Translations under genes and position numbers: made by a program | In this document: positions 1 through 8,927 of the stretch, piece by piece | Numbering within the stretch: the first letter of the stretch is position 1 | Layout: every line of letters starts with the position of its first letter | Notes under the pieces: model-generated | Databases searched by the model: none | Seen by the model: only the letters and a program-made list of their open reading frames with translations | Told to the model about the DNA's origin: nothing | Source of the DNA: an uncultured Flavobacteriaceae bacterium | GTDB taxonomy: Bacteria > Bacteroidota > Bacteroidia > Flavobacteriales > Flavobacteriaceae | Reading direction: 5' to 3' | NCBI GenBank assembly: GCA_947493175.1 | Contig: CANLQD010000004.1 | Coordinates: 372,001-436,000, forward strand | Length of the DNA: 64,000 bases

Positions 1-23
1 TAAAACTGATTTCTTTTAGGGTT

Positions 24-1292
24 TTAGACGGCATTTTTTTTGGCATTATAGAATAAAGCGATTAAGGTGGTCACTATAAAAAAGGTAAACAACAAGGCAA
101 TTTCTGGAATTAGTTCCCTAAGGCCTACGTTTCGCAAAAATACGTCATAAAAGGCATTGAGCCCCCAATTCATTGGGGATAGATTTGATAGGGTCTGCAT
201 AAACCGGGGCATGGCGAATACGGGGACCCACACCCCGCCAATTGCTGCAAGTATCACTACAAAAGTAGCGGCAAACGGAGCCGATTGTTCCTGGGTCTTG
301 GCAATAGTGCCTACTAACAGTCCTAGACCTACCGCTGCGAGACCTGCAAAAAAAGCCACTAGGAACAACAACGGTAACTTGCCCGAAACATCCAATTGGG
401 GCAACCCGATCAAAGGAAAAAGATACATACCGACCAGCAGCATGAGCGTAAATTGAACAAGCGCTACCAACACATAAACCAAGGTTTTTCCTCCTAAGAC
501 CGTTGCGTAAGACACGGGTTGTGTTCGAAGACGAATCATGGTGCCCAGATTTTTTTCGTTGACCATATTGATGCCCAAGGGGAGCATAATGAAGAAAATC
601 GCAAAGAGTGTCCAGGCAGGGATATTGTGCTGTGTAGAATTTGGAACCATCGGTTCTTGCCCTGTATCTGGATTTATTTCGGTGAAGGATATAAAGTGCT
701 CCGTATCAAAAATGACCTCTGATTCATCATCGGTCAATTGTTCCTGAAAGGCTTTGTAAATAGTCTTGCTTTCGATTTCAGAAATCATTTGGTCGATGCT
801 GCTACGAACCGATGTCTTAAACGACTGCTGAGCGGCCGGGTCAAAGTAGAGTCTAACTTCCTTGGGGCTCCATTTAGATTTTACGGATGCGGTGCTTTCT
901 TCCCCAATTCCGAATCTTGAAAGCATCGTTTCTACATTTTCGCGTACTTTTTGGTCGAGACCGCTTGTGAGGTCTTCCGGAATTACAAATGCCAGTTGAT
1001 ATTTTCCTTTTTGCACCAAGCTTTGGGCCTCTTTTTCGTCGGTGGCCATTACCACTTCGAAGAGATTGGAATTGTCTAAGTTCTCTCGGATATTTTGGGA
1101 AACATGTCCTTGATCTTGATCGACAAGCAGTATCGGAATCTTCGATACCTCCAAGGTCTTAAAAGTACTGTCCTGGATGGTGGTAATGGTGATGACCAAC
1201 AGAAGGGGCATCAAGAACAGCACTGCCAGCCCGCCTAAGTCTCGAGTAAGCAGTAGGAACTCTTTGTATGCAGATGCCCAGAGTTTAAACAT
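24..1292 (-). CDS. ABC-2 type transporter permease
   Basis: Membrane subunit of an ABC exporter, 422 aa. There is one hydrophobic segment near residues 20-40, then a long hydrophilic extracytoplasmic part to about residue 220. About five hydrophobic segments follow, from residue 225 to the C-terminus. This is the layout of YhhJ/ABC2_membrane_3 permeases. The ATG at 1290-1292 lies inside the end of the ATPase gene (8-bp overlap), so the two subunits are translationally coupled. As the last operon gene in view, it probably exports a product of the flexirubin pathway or an envelope lipid; the substrate is inferred from context only. The operon may continue left, since only 23 bases remain and they hold no start. 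Confidence 0.9.
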   Translation of the reverse strand: MFKLWASAYKEFLLLTRDLGGLAVLFLMPLLLVITITTIQDSTFKTLEVSKIPILLVDQDQGHVSQNIRENLDNSNLFEVVMATDEKEAQSLVQKGKYQLAFVIPEDLTSGLDQKVRENVETMLSRFGIGEESTASVKSKWSPKEVRLYFDPAAQQSFKTSVRSSIDQMISEIESKTIYKAFQEQLTDDESEVIFDTEHFISFTEINPDTGQEPMVPNSTQHNIPAWTLFAIFFIMLPLGINMVNEKNLGTMIRLRTQPVSYATVLGGKTLVYVLVALVQFTLMLLVGMYLFPLIGLPQLDVSGKLPLLFLVAFFAGLAAVGLGLLVGTIAKTQEQSAPFAATFVVILAAIGGVWVPVFAMPRFMQTLSNLSPMNWGLNAFYDVFLRNVGLRELIPEIALLFTFFIVTTLIALFYNAKKNAV

Positions 1293-2028
1293 AATCTCTT
1301 AAGGCTTTGCCGGTAAGTATCAGAAAAAGATCTTCAAGATGGTGGGCGCCCTCCTGTGCCGAGATCAGCTTCTTGGGTTGCCCTTCACAAATTAGTTCCC
1401 CATGATCTATGATAGCCACTCGTGTACAGAAATTTTCCGCTTCGTTCAAATGATGTGACGTATAGATAATGGTAGTGCCTTGGGCATTTAGTTTTCTAAG
1501 GTAGTTGAGTATCACGGTCCTTGATTGTACATCGACCCCTACGGTAGGTTCGTCAAGAAATAATACTTCCGGTCGATGTAAAAGCCCTGATAGGAGGTTC
1601 AATCGTCTTTTCATTCCCCCTGAAAACGTTTTTGTCTTTTTATGGGCGAAGTCGGTAAGTCCCACTATTTCAAGTTGCTGGTCAATGGTATCTTTCAACA
1701 ATTTTCCTCTTAAACCATACATACTTCCAAAGTACGACAGATTTTCAAAAGCACTCAAGCTAGGGTACAGGGCGTATTCTTGCGGAACAATACCGATACG
1801 TTGTCTCAGTTTGTTTTTATTGGTTCGATAGTTCAAACCACCAATGGAAAAACTTCCCGAGCTAGGCTTTAACAGGGAGCAAAGCATCGATATCAAAGTG
1901 GTTTTTCCTGCTCCGTTCGGACCCAATAGTCCGAAAATTTCCCCTTCGGCAATTGATAAATCCAAACTATGAACCGAAAAATCAGTGGCACCCTTATATT
2001 TTTTGGAAAGTCGGGATATTTGAATCAT
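1285..2028 (-). CDS. ABC transporter ATP-binding protein
   Basis: Cytoplasmic ATPase (247 aa) that drives the permease overlapping its 3' end. Walker A GPNGAGKTT is at residues 36-44, the Q-loop PQE near 82-84, the ABC signature FSGGMKRR at 135-142, Walker B FLDEPT at 157-162, and the H-loop in YTSHH near residue 190. Length and motif order fit the CcmA/NodI-type export ATPases that pair with ABC-2 permeases. It lies 36 bp downstream of the BtrH-like gene and is co-directional with the pigment operon, so it probably acts in export or assembly of the pigment; this is inferred from position. Confidence 0.93.
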   Translation of the reverse strand: MIQISRLSKKYKGATDFSVHSLDLSIAEGEIFGLLGPNGAGKTTLISMLCSLLKPSSGSFSIGGLNYRTNKNKLRQRIGIVPQEYALYPSLSAFENLSYFGSMYGLRGKLLKDTIDQQLEIVGLTDFAHKKTKTFSGGMKRRLNLLSGLLHRPEVLFLDEPTVGVDVQSRTVILNYLRKLNAQGTTIIYTSHHLNEAENFCTRVAIIDHGELICEGQPKKLISAQEGAHHLEDLFLILTGKALRDYV

Positions 2029-2064
2029 TGATTTCTCGAGGTCTTTTTGTCGTCAAAGCCCTAG

Positions 2065-3060
2065 CTATATCGCTCGCTTTAACTTTCTGAAAAAATCGGC
2101 TTCTCTATTGCCGATAGCTTCTAATTGATCAGCTACTTTGTTGTACCCATCTTCTTGTACACTTCTGTTTTTATAAAGTCGGGATGCATCTAAGGCAAAG
2201 TCGCGCCATTGGTCTCCTATTTCGGTCATTTCCTTTGATAGTTCGGAGAGTTTACCGTTCTTCAAGAGGGCACTGGCTTCCTGAAGAAAAGCAGCGTAGA
2301 TATACCGGAATCCGCCACCACCTGTACCGATTTCCTCTTGCATTCGTACAATCTGTCCTAAATAGTGGTTCGTTTTTTTACTTCCAAGTTTTTTAGGCCA
2401 CTTCCGAATCATTTTTGCTACTGTTTTTACCCCTTTTGCGCCTACAATGGGTACGGGGGCCAGCATCTCGCGACAGGTATGTTTAATACCTTTTTTAATG
2501 GCCTTTTCTAGCTCCAGTGTCTCAGGAAAGGCGATAGGGTAGTACATATGGCCGTTCGGGGCAAAAGGACCTTTTGCATAGCGCACTTTTTCCAATTGTT
2601 TGTCGGTAAGGGTCGTAACATGTTGCATTACGGGATCACTGATCAGGTAGTTGTCGTTTTCTTTTCCATAGACCACTAGGTTGTGCGCATTAAAATGGAA
2701 ACGGTATTCGTCGGGAAAATAAACGAGGTTGTACACACCTACTTGCAGCCCAACCGGGTTGTTTTTCTGAAGGTTTTCGTCGAGTCTCGCTCTTGCTTTT
2801 TCAGGATCCTTAAATTTTTCGCGCTTTATTTTGATACCTACCCTTTTCGCAAAACGATTGAAGATAAAGCCGGCCATTGCCCTATAGGTAATCAACGGCG
2901 CATAATTGATTTTAACAAAAGGAATATAACAGAACAGCAAGCCAGAACCAATTCCGAATACCATAGGCTCACTTACCTCGTAGCCATTGTGCTTCATTAG
3001 GTTGGAAACCACACCATTTTCACAATGGGCCGATTGTTGGTGTTCAAAATCTATTTTCAT
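2065..3060 (-). CDS. BtrH-like acyltransferase/peptidase-fold protein (DUF4872 type)
   Basis: 331 aa. The N-terminus has the Cys of a papain-like BtrH_N domain (HQQSAHCENG, about residues 6-15), followed by a glycine-rich GIGSGL loop. Later conserved blocks include FHFNAHNLVVYG (a possible catalytic His) and a helical C-terminal half like DUF4872. BtrH of butirosin synthesis moves an acyl chain from an acyl carrier protein to an amino acceptor, so here it could transfer a polyene acyl chain from the cluster ACP; that role is inference. The open frame extends upstream, but I chose the ATG at 3058-3060 because it overlaps the preceding stop as ATGA and places the BtrH motif at the N-terminus. 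Confidence 0.82.
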   Translation of the reverse strand: MKIDFEHQQSAHCENGVVSNLMKHNGYEVSEPMVFGIGSGLLFCYIPFVKINYAPLITYRAMAGFIFNRFAKRVGIKIKREKFKDPEKARARLDENLQKNNPVGLQVGVYNLVYFPDEYRFHFNAHNLVVYGKENDNYLISDPVMQHVTTLTDKQLEKVRYAKGPFAPNGHMYYPIAFPETLELEKAIKKGIKHTCREMLAPVPIVGAKGVKTVAKMIRKWPKKLGSKKTNHYLGQIVRMQEEIGTGGGGFRYIYAAFLQEASALLKNGKLSELSKEMTEIGDQWRDFALDASRLYKNRSVQEDGYNKVADQLEAIGNREADFFRKLKRAI

Positions 3061-3467
3061 GAATCTGTAAGCTCTATGTTTTTTAACTGTTCGACACTGA
3101 TGTCGAACACCTCGGCATATTTTTGAAGCGCCTTTTGGCTTAGTTTTTTGAACACCGAGGGCTTGAAATGTCGTTTTACCCGCCATTGCCACATGCCTAC
3201 GTAACTGGCAAGTATCGGAAGCTCCATTTTACATACTTCCATATAATACTCAATAGGACTTGTTTTATTTTCCAAAACCCGTTGTTTGGCATCGGCAATT
3301 CTTTCTTCGATGACGCTGAGTGCATTATTAAGCGCTATAGTCTTGGCTTCCCACCCAGAACTTAGGGCAGTGGTATAGTTGCCCTGATCGTCAACGGCAT
3401 AACAGAGTTCCTTGCCATGCTCTTCCTTAAAAAAGCTTTTGTCCTGTGGTACTTCTTCTTTTTTCAC
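3057..3467 (-). CDS. conserved hypothetical protein of the pigment operon
   Basis: 136 aa, no family recognised. It is soluble, with no signal peptide. It is predicted mostly helical and rich in Lys and Glu, with a Trp pair (MWQWRVKRH) near residues 92-100. The C-terminal part (KALQKYAEVFDISVEQLKN) looks like a small helix-turn-helix or XRE-like tail, but this is weak. Its stop overlaps the start of the BtrH-like gene by four bases (ATGA) and it begins 12 bp after the second hotdog gene, so it is embedded in the operon. The tight coupling suggests a partner of the BtrH-like protein; no function can be given. Confidence 0.8.
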   Translation of the reverse strand: MKKEEVPQDKSFFKEEHGKELCYAVDDQGNYTTALSSGWEAKTIALNNALSVIEERIADAKQRVLENKTSPIEYYMEVCKMELPILASYVGMWQWRVKRHFKPSVFKKLSQKALQKYAEVFDISVEQLKNIELTDS

Positions 3468-3479
3468 GAACGGATGATA

Positions 3480-3941
3480 TTATTGGTGTATTCCCTGCAC
3501 CAAAAAATTAAAAGTACAAGCTACGATTAATTCTTCTTTTCTAAAAGTGGTCGATGCTATCGTACAAAGGCTAAATGCATCATCATCATACCTCGTTAGC
3601 AACTTCCCCTTCGTGATGATTTGCTCATGTACCTTGGGTAATTGAAAAATCTCTATTTTTTTGATGGCGCTAATGTAAGCTATTGCCTTTCCGATCTGTC
3701 TGTTGTTTTCGAAATCAAATGCATAGCTTTGTGCGACAATGGCAGCACTACTCTGGGCGGCATTTTCAATAAGTCCCGATTCTGAGAGTCGTTGGCCCCG
3801 TAAAAAAATACAATCTGGTTCGATATCGAAAGAAGTCTCCACGGAACATGCATCGAGATAGGTCATGCAAGTAGTCATTAACATAGGTTTCCTATGCGGT
3901 AGATATTTTCTGAGATCGATATTACGGCGTACCTGTTTCAT
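3480..3941 (-). CDS. hotdog-fold protein, 3-hydroxyacyl-ACP dehydratase-like (second copy)
   Basis: 153 aa. It aligns by eye with its neighbour and with FabZ-like hotdog proteins through the central helix block SGLIENAAQSSAAIVAQ (about residues 55-71), where FabZ has PGVLxxEAxAQ. The FabZ-type upstream HFPG histidine motif is not visible. It may be a catalytically divergent subunit that pairs with the preceding hotdog protein, as heteromeric dehydratases of aryl-polyene pathways do. Its ATG follows the stop of that gene directly. Its likely role is dehydration of 3-hydroxyacyl-ACP during polyene extension, or thioester hydrolysis. Confidence 0.83.
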   Translation of the reverse strand: MKQVRRNIDLRKYLPHRKPMLMTTCMTYLDACSVETSFDIEPDCIFLRGQRLSESGLIENAAQSSAAIVAQSYAFDFENNRQIGKAIAYISAIKKIEIFQLPKVHEQIITKGKLLTRYDDDAFSLCTIASTTFRKEELIVACTFNFLVQGIHQ

Positions 3942-4379
3942 CTAACTGGCCAATGCCGTTTTCATTTCACTTTGGGCTAACACCCTATTTTCTGAGACCA
4001 CTTTGGTACTAACCAAAGTAATGCCCATGATATCATGAAGTATTTCTACCGTAGTCTCTAGTTGGGAACCCACTTTGGGCAGCGATAACACTTCTGCCTT
4101 TTTGATGGCGCCAATATACCCGATAGGAGCGGTTTTTTTATTCAGATAATACTTATAACCAGTGTGAAGTGCAACGGTCTGTGCCATGTTTTCTATAAGA
4201 CCTGGGGCTAGGAATCTGTTTTCAAAAACGAATAAGTTGTCTTGTGGAACTGTAAAGCCAGCTACGATTTTAACCTCGGAAAAGTAATGCAACGCATCAA
4301 CCATAACAAAAGGAGGCTTCTGCGGAATTAGGCTTTGAAGGAAGTCGACATCCGTTATATGCTCTTTTAATAAATTCAT
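3942..4379 (-). CDS. hotdog-fold protein, 3-hydroxyacyl-ACP dehydratase-like (first copy)
   Basis: 145 aa FabZ/FabA-like hotdog protein. The block FLAPGLIENMAQTVALHTGY (about residues 56-75) matches the FabZ active-site helix with the catalytic acidic residue in LIEN. PQKPPFVMVDAL near residues 18-29 matches the FabZ N-terminal IPHRxPFLLID strand. It probably removes water from 3-hydroxyacyl-ACP to create the conjugated double bonds of the aryl polyene. The ATG directly follows the DarB stop and its own stop directly precedes the next ATG, so three genes are packed with no spacer. Confidence 0.87.
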   Translation of the reverse strand: MNLLKEHITDVDFLQSLIPQKPPFVMVDALHYFSEVKIVAGFTVPQDNLFVFENRFLAPGLIENMAQTVALHTGYKYYLNKKTAPIGYIGAIKKAEVLSLPKVGSQLETTVEILHDIMGITLVSTKVVSENRVLAQSEMKTALAS

Positions 4380-5513
4380 TCAATGAACCGTTAAATAGGC
4401 GTAGGTATAGGAGAAACGGGCACTTTCGGGGACAAATAGTAAGATTTTTTCCCCTTTTTTGAGTTTTCCTGAATTCACTAGCTCCTCCAACATGATGTAA
4501 ATCGATGCTGAACCAATATTACCGACCTTTTCAAGATTTAGGAACCATTTTTCCCAAGGCATTTCGACACCCTTATTTTTCATCTCGTCATAGAACCCTT
4601 GTTTGAAATAGTTCGATGATATGTGAGGTAGATAGTAATCAACATCTTCCGGGGAAATACCATGCTTGTCATATGCCTTTGTAAGGCTGTCAACTGCTTT
4701 TTCCAGAATATGCTCTCCCAGTAGCTTTACATCTTGCTTTACTGAGAAAATGGACTGCTTGCCCCACTGTTCTGCCGGGTACTCGCTCCATGGCTTTAAA
4801 CTTCCATCGGCTAGTTTTTCACCCCCGGAATACATACAGGTTTCCATTTCGAATGCATAAGAATAGCCTTCCATCCACTCTATTTTTAGAGAAACAGGCC
4901 CATTAGGTACATTCTCTAGCAACACGGCACCTGCTCCGTCGGAAAGCATCCACCTTAAAAAATCTTTCTCAAAAGCCAAAATAGGATTGGCCTCCAATTG
5001 ATTTAAAGTTACCATTTCTTCTTCGAAAATAGTTGCCCGAAGCCGTGATGATGATCGTTCAGACCCCGTGCAAATGGCATTGTTGACCTGTTCTGATTTT
5101 ACGGAAAGATACCCAAATTTAAGCGCATTCATTCCAGAACAGCATACGCCGGAAGCCGAGTTGATTTCCAGATTTCCGTTTTTCAATAGACCGTGCACCA
5201 TGGCGGCATGTGAAGGTAATAATTGATCAGGGCTCGAAGTACCACAAGAAAGCAATTGCATGTCTTTTACGGTAAAAGTATCATCACACAGGTTGTGTAT
5301 GGCCTGTTCGGTCAGCTGGGCGTTGTTATGGGTAACCGCCCCATTTTCATCAATGGCATAGTATCTGGTTTTGATCTGGTTGCTTCTTAGTACGATATTT
5401 TTCGACCTTGAAGGTTTTCCATTTAAAAGACCCAACCGTGCTTCCATTTGGTCGTTCCCAACGGGTTCGTTCGGTAAAAATTTGGCTATTCTGGTAATAT
5501 AAACGTCTTTCAT
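4380..5513 (-). CDS. darB: beta-ketoacyl-ACP synthase III family, DarB-type dialkylresorcinol synthase
   Basis: 377 aa thiolase-fold condensing enzyme. The catalytic triad is visible: Cys125 in SGVCCSGMNAL, His297 in LPHISSN and Asn332 in VGNIGSAS. In the characterised dialkylresorcinol pathway DarB joins two beta-keto acyl units and closes the ring that DarA then aromatises. The same job is expected here, giving the dialkylresorcinol half of flexirubin. It is separated from darA by 95 bp, the largest gap inside the operon, in which I see no clear promoter box. It is immediately followed by the hotdog genes. The start ATG is at 5511-5513. Confidence 0.88.
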   Translation of the reverse strand: MKDVYITRIAKFLPNEPVGNDQMEARLGLLNGKPSRSKNIVLRSNQIKTRYYAIDENGAVTHNNAQLTEQAIHNLCDDTFTVKDMQLLSCGTSSPDQLLPSHAAMVHGLLKNGNLEINSASGVCCSGMNALKFGYLSVKSEQVNNAICTGSERSSSRLRATIFEEEMVTLNQLEANPILAFEKDFLRWMLSDGAGAVLLENVPNGPVSLKIEWMEGYSYAFEMETCMYSGGEKLADGSLKPWSEYPAEQWGKQSIFSVKQDVKLLGEHILEKAVDSLTKAYDKHGISPEDVDYYLPHISSNYFKQGFYDEMKNKGVEMPWEKWFLNLEKVGNIGSASIYIMLEELVNSGKLKKGEKILLFVPESARFSYTYAYLTVH

Positions 5514-5608
5514 AAAGAAATGCCCCTGCTTTTGTGTTGATACGTAAAAAACCCCTCAACCTGCACCATCATCTTGTTCGGGCTTTTGGTCTTGCCAACT
5601 GTATTTTC

Positions 5609-6529
5609 CTATTTTAAATCAACGGAGGAATAGTATTTAATATCCTTTTGTATTTTTCGATATAAAAGCATATAAGTCAGCAAAAATACAATAAAAACGA
5701 TAGGGGCAATAACCCAAATAGCAAATAGTAGATAGTATTTAAAAGCCTTGAGCCATCTTTTTCTACTCGCTTCTCCGGCCTTGCTTTTTTTCATGACCAA
5801 TGCAGCCCATTTTGAAAAAATAACATTTCCTCGTTTATCGGTAGGGATAAGTGCTGGCCTTATTTTTACAGCATTTAATTTTAGCAGCTTGTCCTGAAGG
5901 TTTGTGTAGTCATCCGTTTTTATCGCCTCTTTTATTGGGTGTCCAAACTTTGTTGCCTCCAAAATGTCTTTTTCCGAAACACCAGGCTTTGGGAAAATAC
6001 CCCACATACGGTCTTTCTTTCCTTTCAACATCCAGTATTCAATGGTGATAACACTGATATGGTTGATGTTCCTGTCAGTCAACGCAACATTGCCTACCAA
6101 ATGGGCATCGCATTCCAATAACAAGCGTTTTAGTTTTTCTTGCGCCTGATACCACATGTTACGAGCTCCTATCACAGTCACCACCGGCGTATCCTTTAAA
6201 AGCTTCTTAGCTGCTTCGGATTTTAAAAATGAATTTACGGGAATAGAGGGAGATAGATACCAAACTTGGTGGCCCAAGATAATCAAATCGTATTTTTTGT
6301 TCAATACTTCGGGTTCGGGAGCATTGATTCTATGAGGAATCTGAAGAAAAGAATCGGGAAAGGCATCTAAAAAATCTTCTTCTTTCCATGGGAAAGCAAA
6401 TGGTTTTTCTAGAACAATTTCATGGTAGGTGATATGAATGTCGGTTTCCTTAACGGTCTTGACGATGTTCTGGATAATATCGAACAATTGTCCGGTTTGG
6501 GAGTAATAGATGACCAGTACTTCTTTCAT
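5609..6529 (-). CDS. darA: dialkylresorcinol condensing enzyme DarA, membrane-anchored form
   Basis: 306 aa. The N-terminus is a flavodoxin-like fold: VLVIYYSQTGQ at residues 4-14 is the phosphate loop, and LIILGHQVWYLSPS near 83-96 resembles flavodoxin second-loop segments. DarA acts with DarB and is reported to aromatise the cyclohexanedione intermediate to the resorcinol. A long hydrophobic segment near residues 265-292 (YYLLFAIWVIAPIVFIVF) followed by basic residues suggests a C-terminal membrane anchor. The gene overlaps the preceding acyltransferase gene by four bases (ATGA), so translation is coupled. Confidence 0.86.
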   Translation of the reverse strand: MKEVLVIYYSQTGQLFDIIQNIVKTVKETDIHITYHEIVLEKPFAFPWKEEDFLDAFPDSFLQIPHRINAPEPEVLNKKYDLIILGHQVWYLSPSIPVNSFLKSEAAKKLLKDTPVVTVIGARNMWYQAQEKLKRLLLECDAHLVGNVALTDRNINHISVITIEYWMLKGKKDRMWGIFPKPGVSEKDILEATKFGHPIKEAIKTDDYTNLQDKLLKLNAVKIRPALIPTDKRGNVIFSKWAALVMKKSKAGEASRKRWLKAFKYYLLFAIWVIAPIVFIVFLLTYMLLYRKIQKDIKYYSSVDLK

Positions 6530-7413
6530 GGTTTGTTTTTATCGTTCCAAAAATCAAAATAATTGAACCATTGCAACGGATATTTTTCCAAAATCCACTC
6601 CAAATTTTGAGTATACTCCTTTAAAAGCGCCCCTGCATCCCTTTTTTTGGCGGTCGAAGTTCTTGCATAGAGATGGTATTTTTTTTTGGATTCTTTCATT
6701 ACGTATACGAACAACACCGGTACTTTGAGCCGGGAAGCCAATAAAAAAGGTCCTAAAGGAAATTTGGCGGCTTTTCCCAATAGCTCCTCTTCCTGATATT
6801 TGGAACCTTCTAAGAAACGATCTCCCGTAAAACACACCAACTCCCCTTTGCTCAAGGCATTATGAATTTCAAAAATGTGAGACATATCTTCCTTTACCAA
6901 GATAAATTTTACATTCGACTTGGCTTTTACGGTCTCCATATACGACTTGATCTGCTCGTGTTCGGTATCCCAGGTGACCACGCTTATTTGGGAAATTTCG
7001 CTAACGTCTTCCAGAAAGTATTCAGAAACTTCAAAATTACCGGCATGGGCACTTAAAAGGATGCCTCCTTTCTTTTGTTCCAGTAGGCGATGGATATTCT
7101 CGATACCGTCAAATTCATACGTAAAGCGCTGTCTAAAACCTGCCGAAATAGTCGCACGGTCAATGAGAGTCTGGCCAAAAGTATAGTAGCTCCCATAAAC
7201 GTTAAAGAGGCTTTTTATTTTTGAATAGCCCTGACGTCTATAAAGATAATAATAGATGGCCTTCGAACTCTTAAAGGAAAAAAGACAAAAATAGAGTACT
7301 ACGAAGTGTAGTAATAGGTAAGACGCATTGAGGCCAAGGTATTTAATGAAGAAAATATAAATACGATATCCTAAGACCGTACCTCTGGATTTTCCTTCCC
7401 ACTCCACTGCCAT
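6526..7413 (-). CDS. LpxL/HtrB-family acyltransferase
   Basis: 295 aa. The HX4(D/E) catalytic motif is HAGNFE (about residue 124), in the block GILLSAHAGNFEVSEYFLED. A hydrophobic N-terminal segment at about residues 25-50 gives membrane association. Lipid A late acyltransferases use acyl-ACP donors. In flexirubin-type and aryl-polyene clusters this family is thought to attach the polyene acid to its lipid or resorcinol acceptor, which is the likely role here. It begins 22 bp after the ACP gene and overlaps darA by four bases. Confidence 0.88.
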   Translation of the reverse strand: MAVEWEGKSRGTVLGYRIYIFFIKYLGLNASYLLLHFVVLYFCLFSFKSSKAIYYYLYRRQGYSKIKSLFNVYGSYYTFGQTLIDRATISAGFRQRFTYEFDGIENIHRLLEQKKGGILLSAHAGNFEVSEYFLEDVSEISQISVVTWDTEHEQIKSYMETVKAKSNVKFILVKEDMSHIFEIHNALSKGELVCFTGDRFLEGSKYQEEELLGKAAKFPLGPFLLASRLKVPVLFVYVMKESKKKYHLYARTSTAKKRDAGALLKEYTQNLEWILEKYPLQWFNYFDFWNDKNKP

Positions 7414-7435
7414 TTGTCATGGTTGTTTTGATGGA

Positions 7436-7684
7436 TCAGTCGAGCTTTTTTTCAATCAAATCGTAGAAGTCTTGAAGGGTAACGATGTTGACAAAATCAT
7501 CGCCTACCAATTTTACTCCGAAGTTGCTTTCAACAGCTACTACAAGATCAACAAAATCCAGGCTGTCCAGACCTACGGATTCCTTCAAATTCGCACCGGG
7601 AACCAACTCATCGGCATCGACCTCGAATTCTTCGATAAGGAATGCATCGATTTTCTCAACAATGTCTTGTTTGGTCATTATCAT
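7436..7684 (-). CDS. acyl carrier protein of the pigment pathway
   Basis: 82 aa, acidic. It carries the 4'-phosphopantetheine site at the Ser of VGLDSLDFVDLVV (about residues 37-49). It holds the growing polyene chain as a thioester for the ketosynthase, reductase and dehydratases encoded around it. It lies 6 bp after the FabF-like gene. Two in-frame starts are possible, MIMTKQ at 7684 or MTKQ six bases later. The DSLD sequence and acidic helix II are typical of ACPs. Confidence 0.93.
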   Translation of the reverse strand: MIMTKQDIVEKIDAFLIEEFEVDADELVPGANLKESVGLDSLDFVDLVVAVESNFGVKLVGDDFVNIVTLQDFYDLIEKKLD

Positions 7685-7690
7685 TTTTCG

Positions 7691-8908
7691 CTAGCATTTT
7701 TTTATAATCAAGGCGGAGTTGGTACCTCCGAACCCAAAAGAGTTGGACAAAAATACGTCAATTTTTTTATTTAACGTTTTGTTAACGATGTTTAATTTAG
7801 CTGAGACTTCATCTGGATTTTCCAAATTTATGTTGGGTGCGATGAACGAATGTTGCATCATCAGTATCGAATAAATGATTTCACTTGCGCCTGCCATCCA
7901 ACACTCATGGCCGGTCATTGATTTCGTGGAGCTGACATAGGGATTACCCAGTTCAAATACTTCTAAAATAGCCTTTGCCTCATTGGCATCGCCTACAGGG
8001 GTAGAAGTGGCATGTGCATTCACATAATCTATATCAGAAGCCTTCATGCCTGCTTGTTCCAGCGCACGGGTCATGGCGCGTGAGGGCCCCTCGACGTTGG
8101 GTGTTGAAATATGGTCTCCGTTCGAAGAAAAGCCATAACCCACGATTTCCCCTAAAATAGGGGCGCCCCTTTGAACGGCCGATTCATAACTTTCCAAAAC
8201 CAATGAAGCCCCGCCACCACTGGGTACCAGCCCATTTCTGTCCTTGTCAAAAGGCCGGGAAGCCTTTTGTGGGTCGGTTTCATGCATGGCAAAGACGCCT
8301 AAGCCATCAAAACTGCCAAAAGCCAAATGATTTATTTCCTGGGCACCTCCGGCAATGATACAATCTTGTAGGCCGCTTTTTATCAGGTGATAGGCCGTTC
8401 CGATGGAATGGGATCCACTTGCACAGGCGGCACTAATGGTAAAGTTGACGCCTCTGAGTTTAAATATGGTCGACAGGTTCATAGTTACGGTAGAGTTCAT
8501 AGCTTTAAAAATAGCTCCTGAACCTACCAAAGTAGTATCTTTCTTTTCCCGCATGATATCGATCGATTCAATGACCGATCGTGCAGTACTATCGTTTCCG
8601 AAAATAATACCGACTTCGTTTTGATCTAAATACGTTTGATCTATCTGGGCATTTTTAAGTGCTTCGAGTGTCGCTATATATGCGTATTGGGCCTCTTCGC
8701 CCATACTGATTCGCTGCCTTCTGGTTAGCAGCCCTTTGAGATTGGGTTCTTCAACAGCCCCGGTAAGGGGGGATCGATAGCCAAAATCGGCCCGTTGCTG
8801 ATCATATATAATACCTGAACGGCCCTCGTAAAGAGAGGTTTTCACCTCTTCGAGATTCTTGCCGATGCAAGAATAAATGCCCATTCCCGTAACAACCACT
8901 CTTTTCAT
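7691..8908 (-). CDS. beta-ketoacyl-ACP synthase, FabF-like
   Basis: 405 aa elongating ketosynthase. The Cys-His-His triad is Cys162 (SAACASGS), His299 (NAHATSTPVGD) and His334 (MTGHECWMAGA), with Lys329 before the last. The VPSGGGA block near residue 228 is the FabF-type GEGAG-like loop in a variant form. It condenses malonyl-ACP with the growing chain to extend the coumaroyl-primed polyene. It sits between fabG-like (19 bp) and acp (6 bp). The intact CASGS makes an active ketosynthase, not a chain-length factor, the more likely reading. Confidence 0.93.
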   Translation of the reverse strand: MKRVVVTGMGIYSCIGKNLEEVKTSLYEGRSGIIYDQQRADFGYRSPLTGAVEEPNLKGLLTRRQRISMGEEAQYAYIATLEALKNAQIDQTYLDQNEVGIIFGNDSTARSVIESIDIMREKKDTTLVGSGAIFKAMNSTVTMNLSTIFKLRGVNFTISAACASGSHSIGTAYHLIKSGLQDCIIAGGAQEINHLAFGSFDGLGVFAMHETDPQKASRPFDKDRNGLVPSGGGASLVLESYESAVQRGAPILGEIVGYGFSSNGDHISTPNVEGPSRAMTRALEQAGMKASDIDYVNAHATSTPVGDANEAKAILEVFELGNPYVSSTKSMTGHECWMAGASEIIYSILMMQHSFIAPNINLENPDEVSAKLNIVNKTLNKKIDVFLSNSFGFGGTNSALIIKKC

Positions 8909-8927
8909 GCCCTACTCTTAAAAGATA

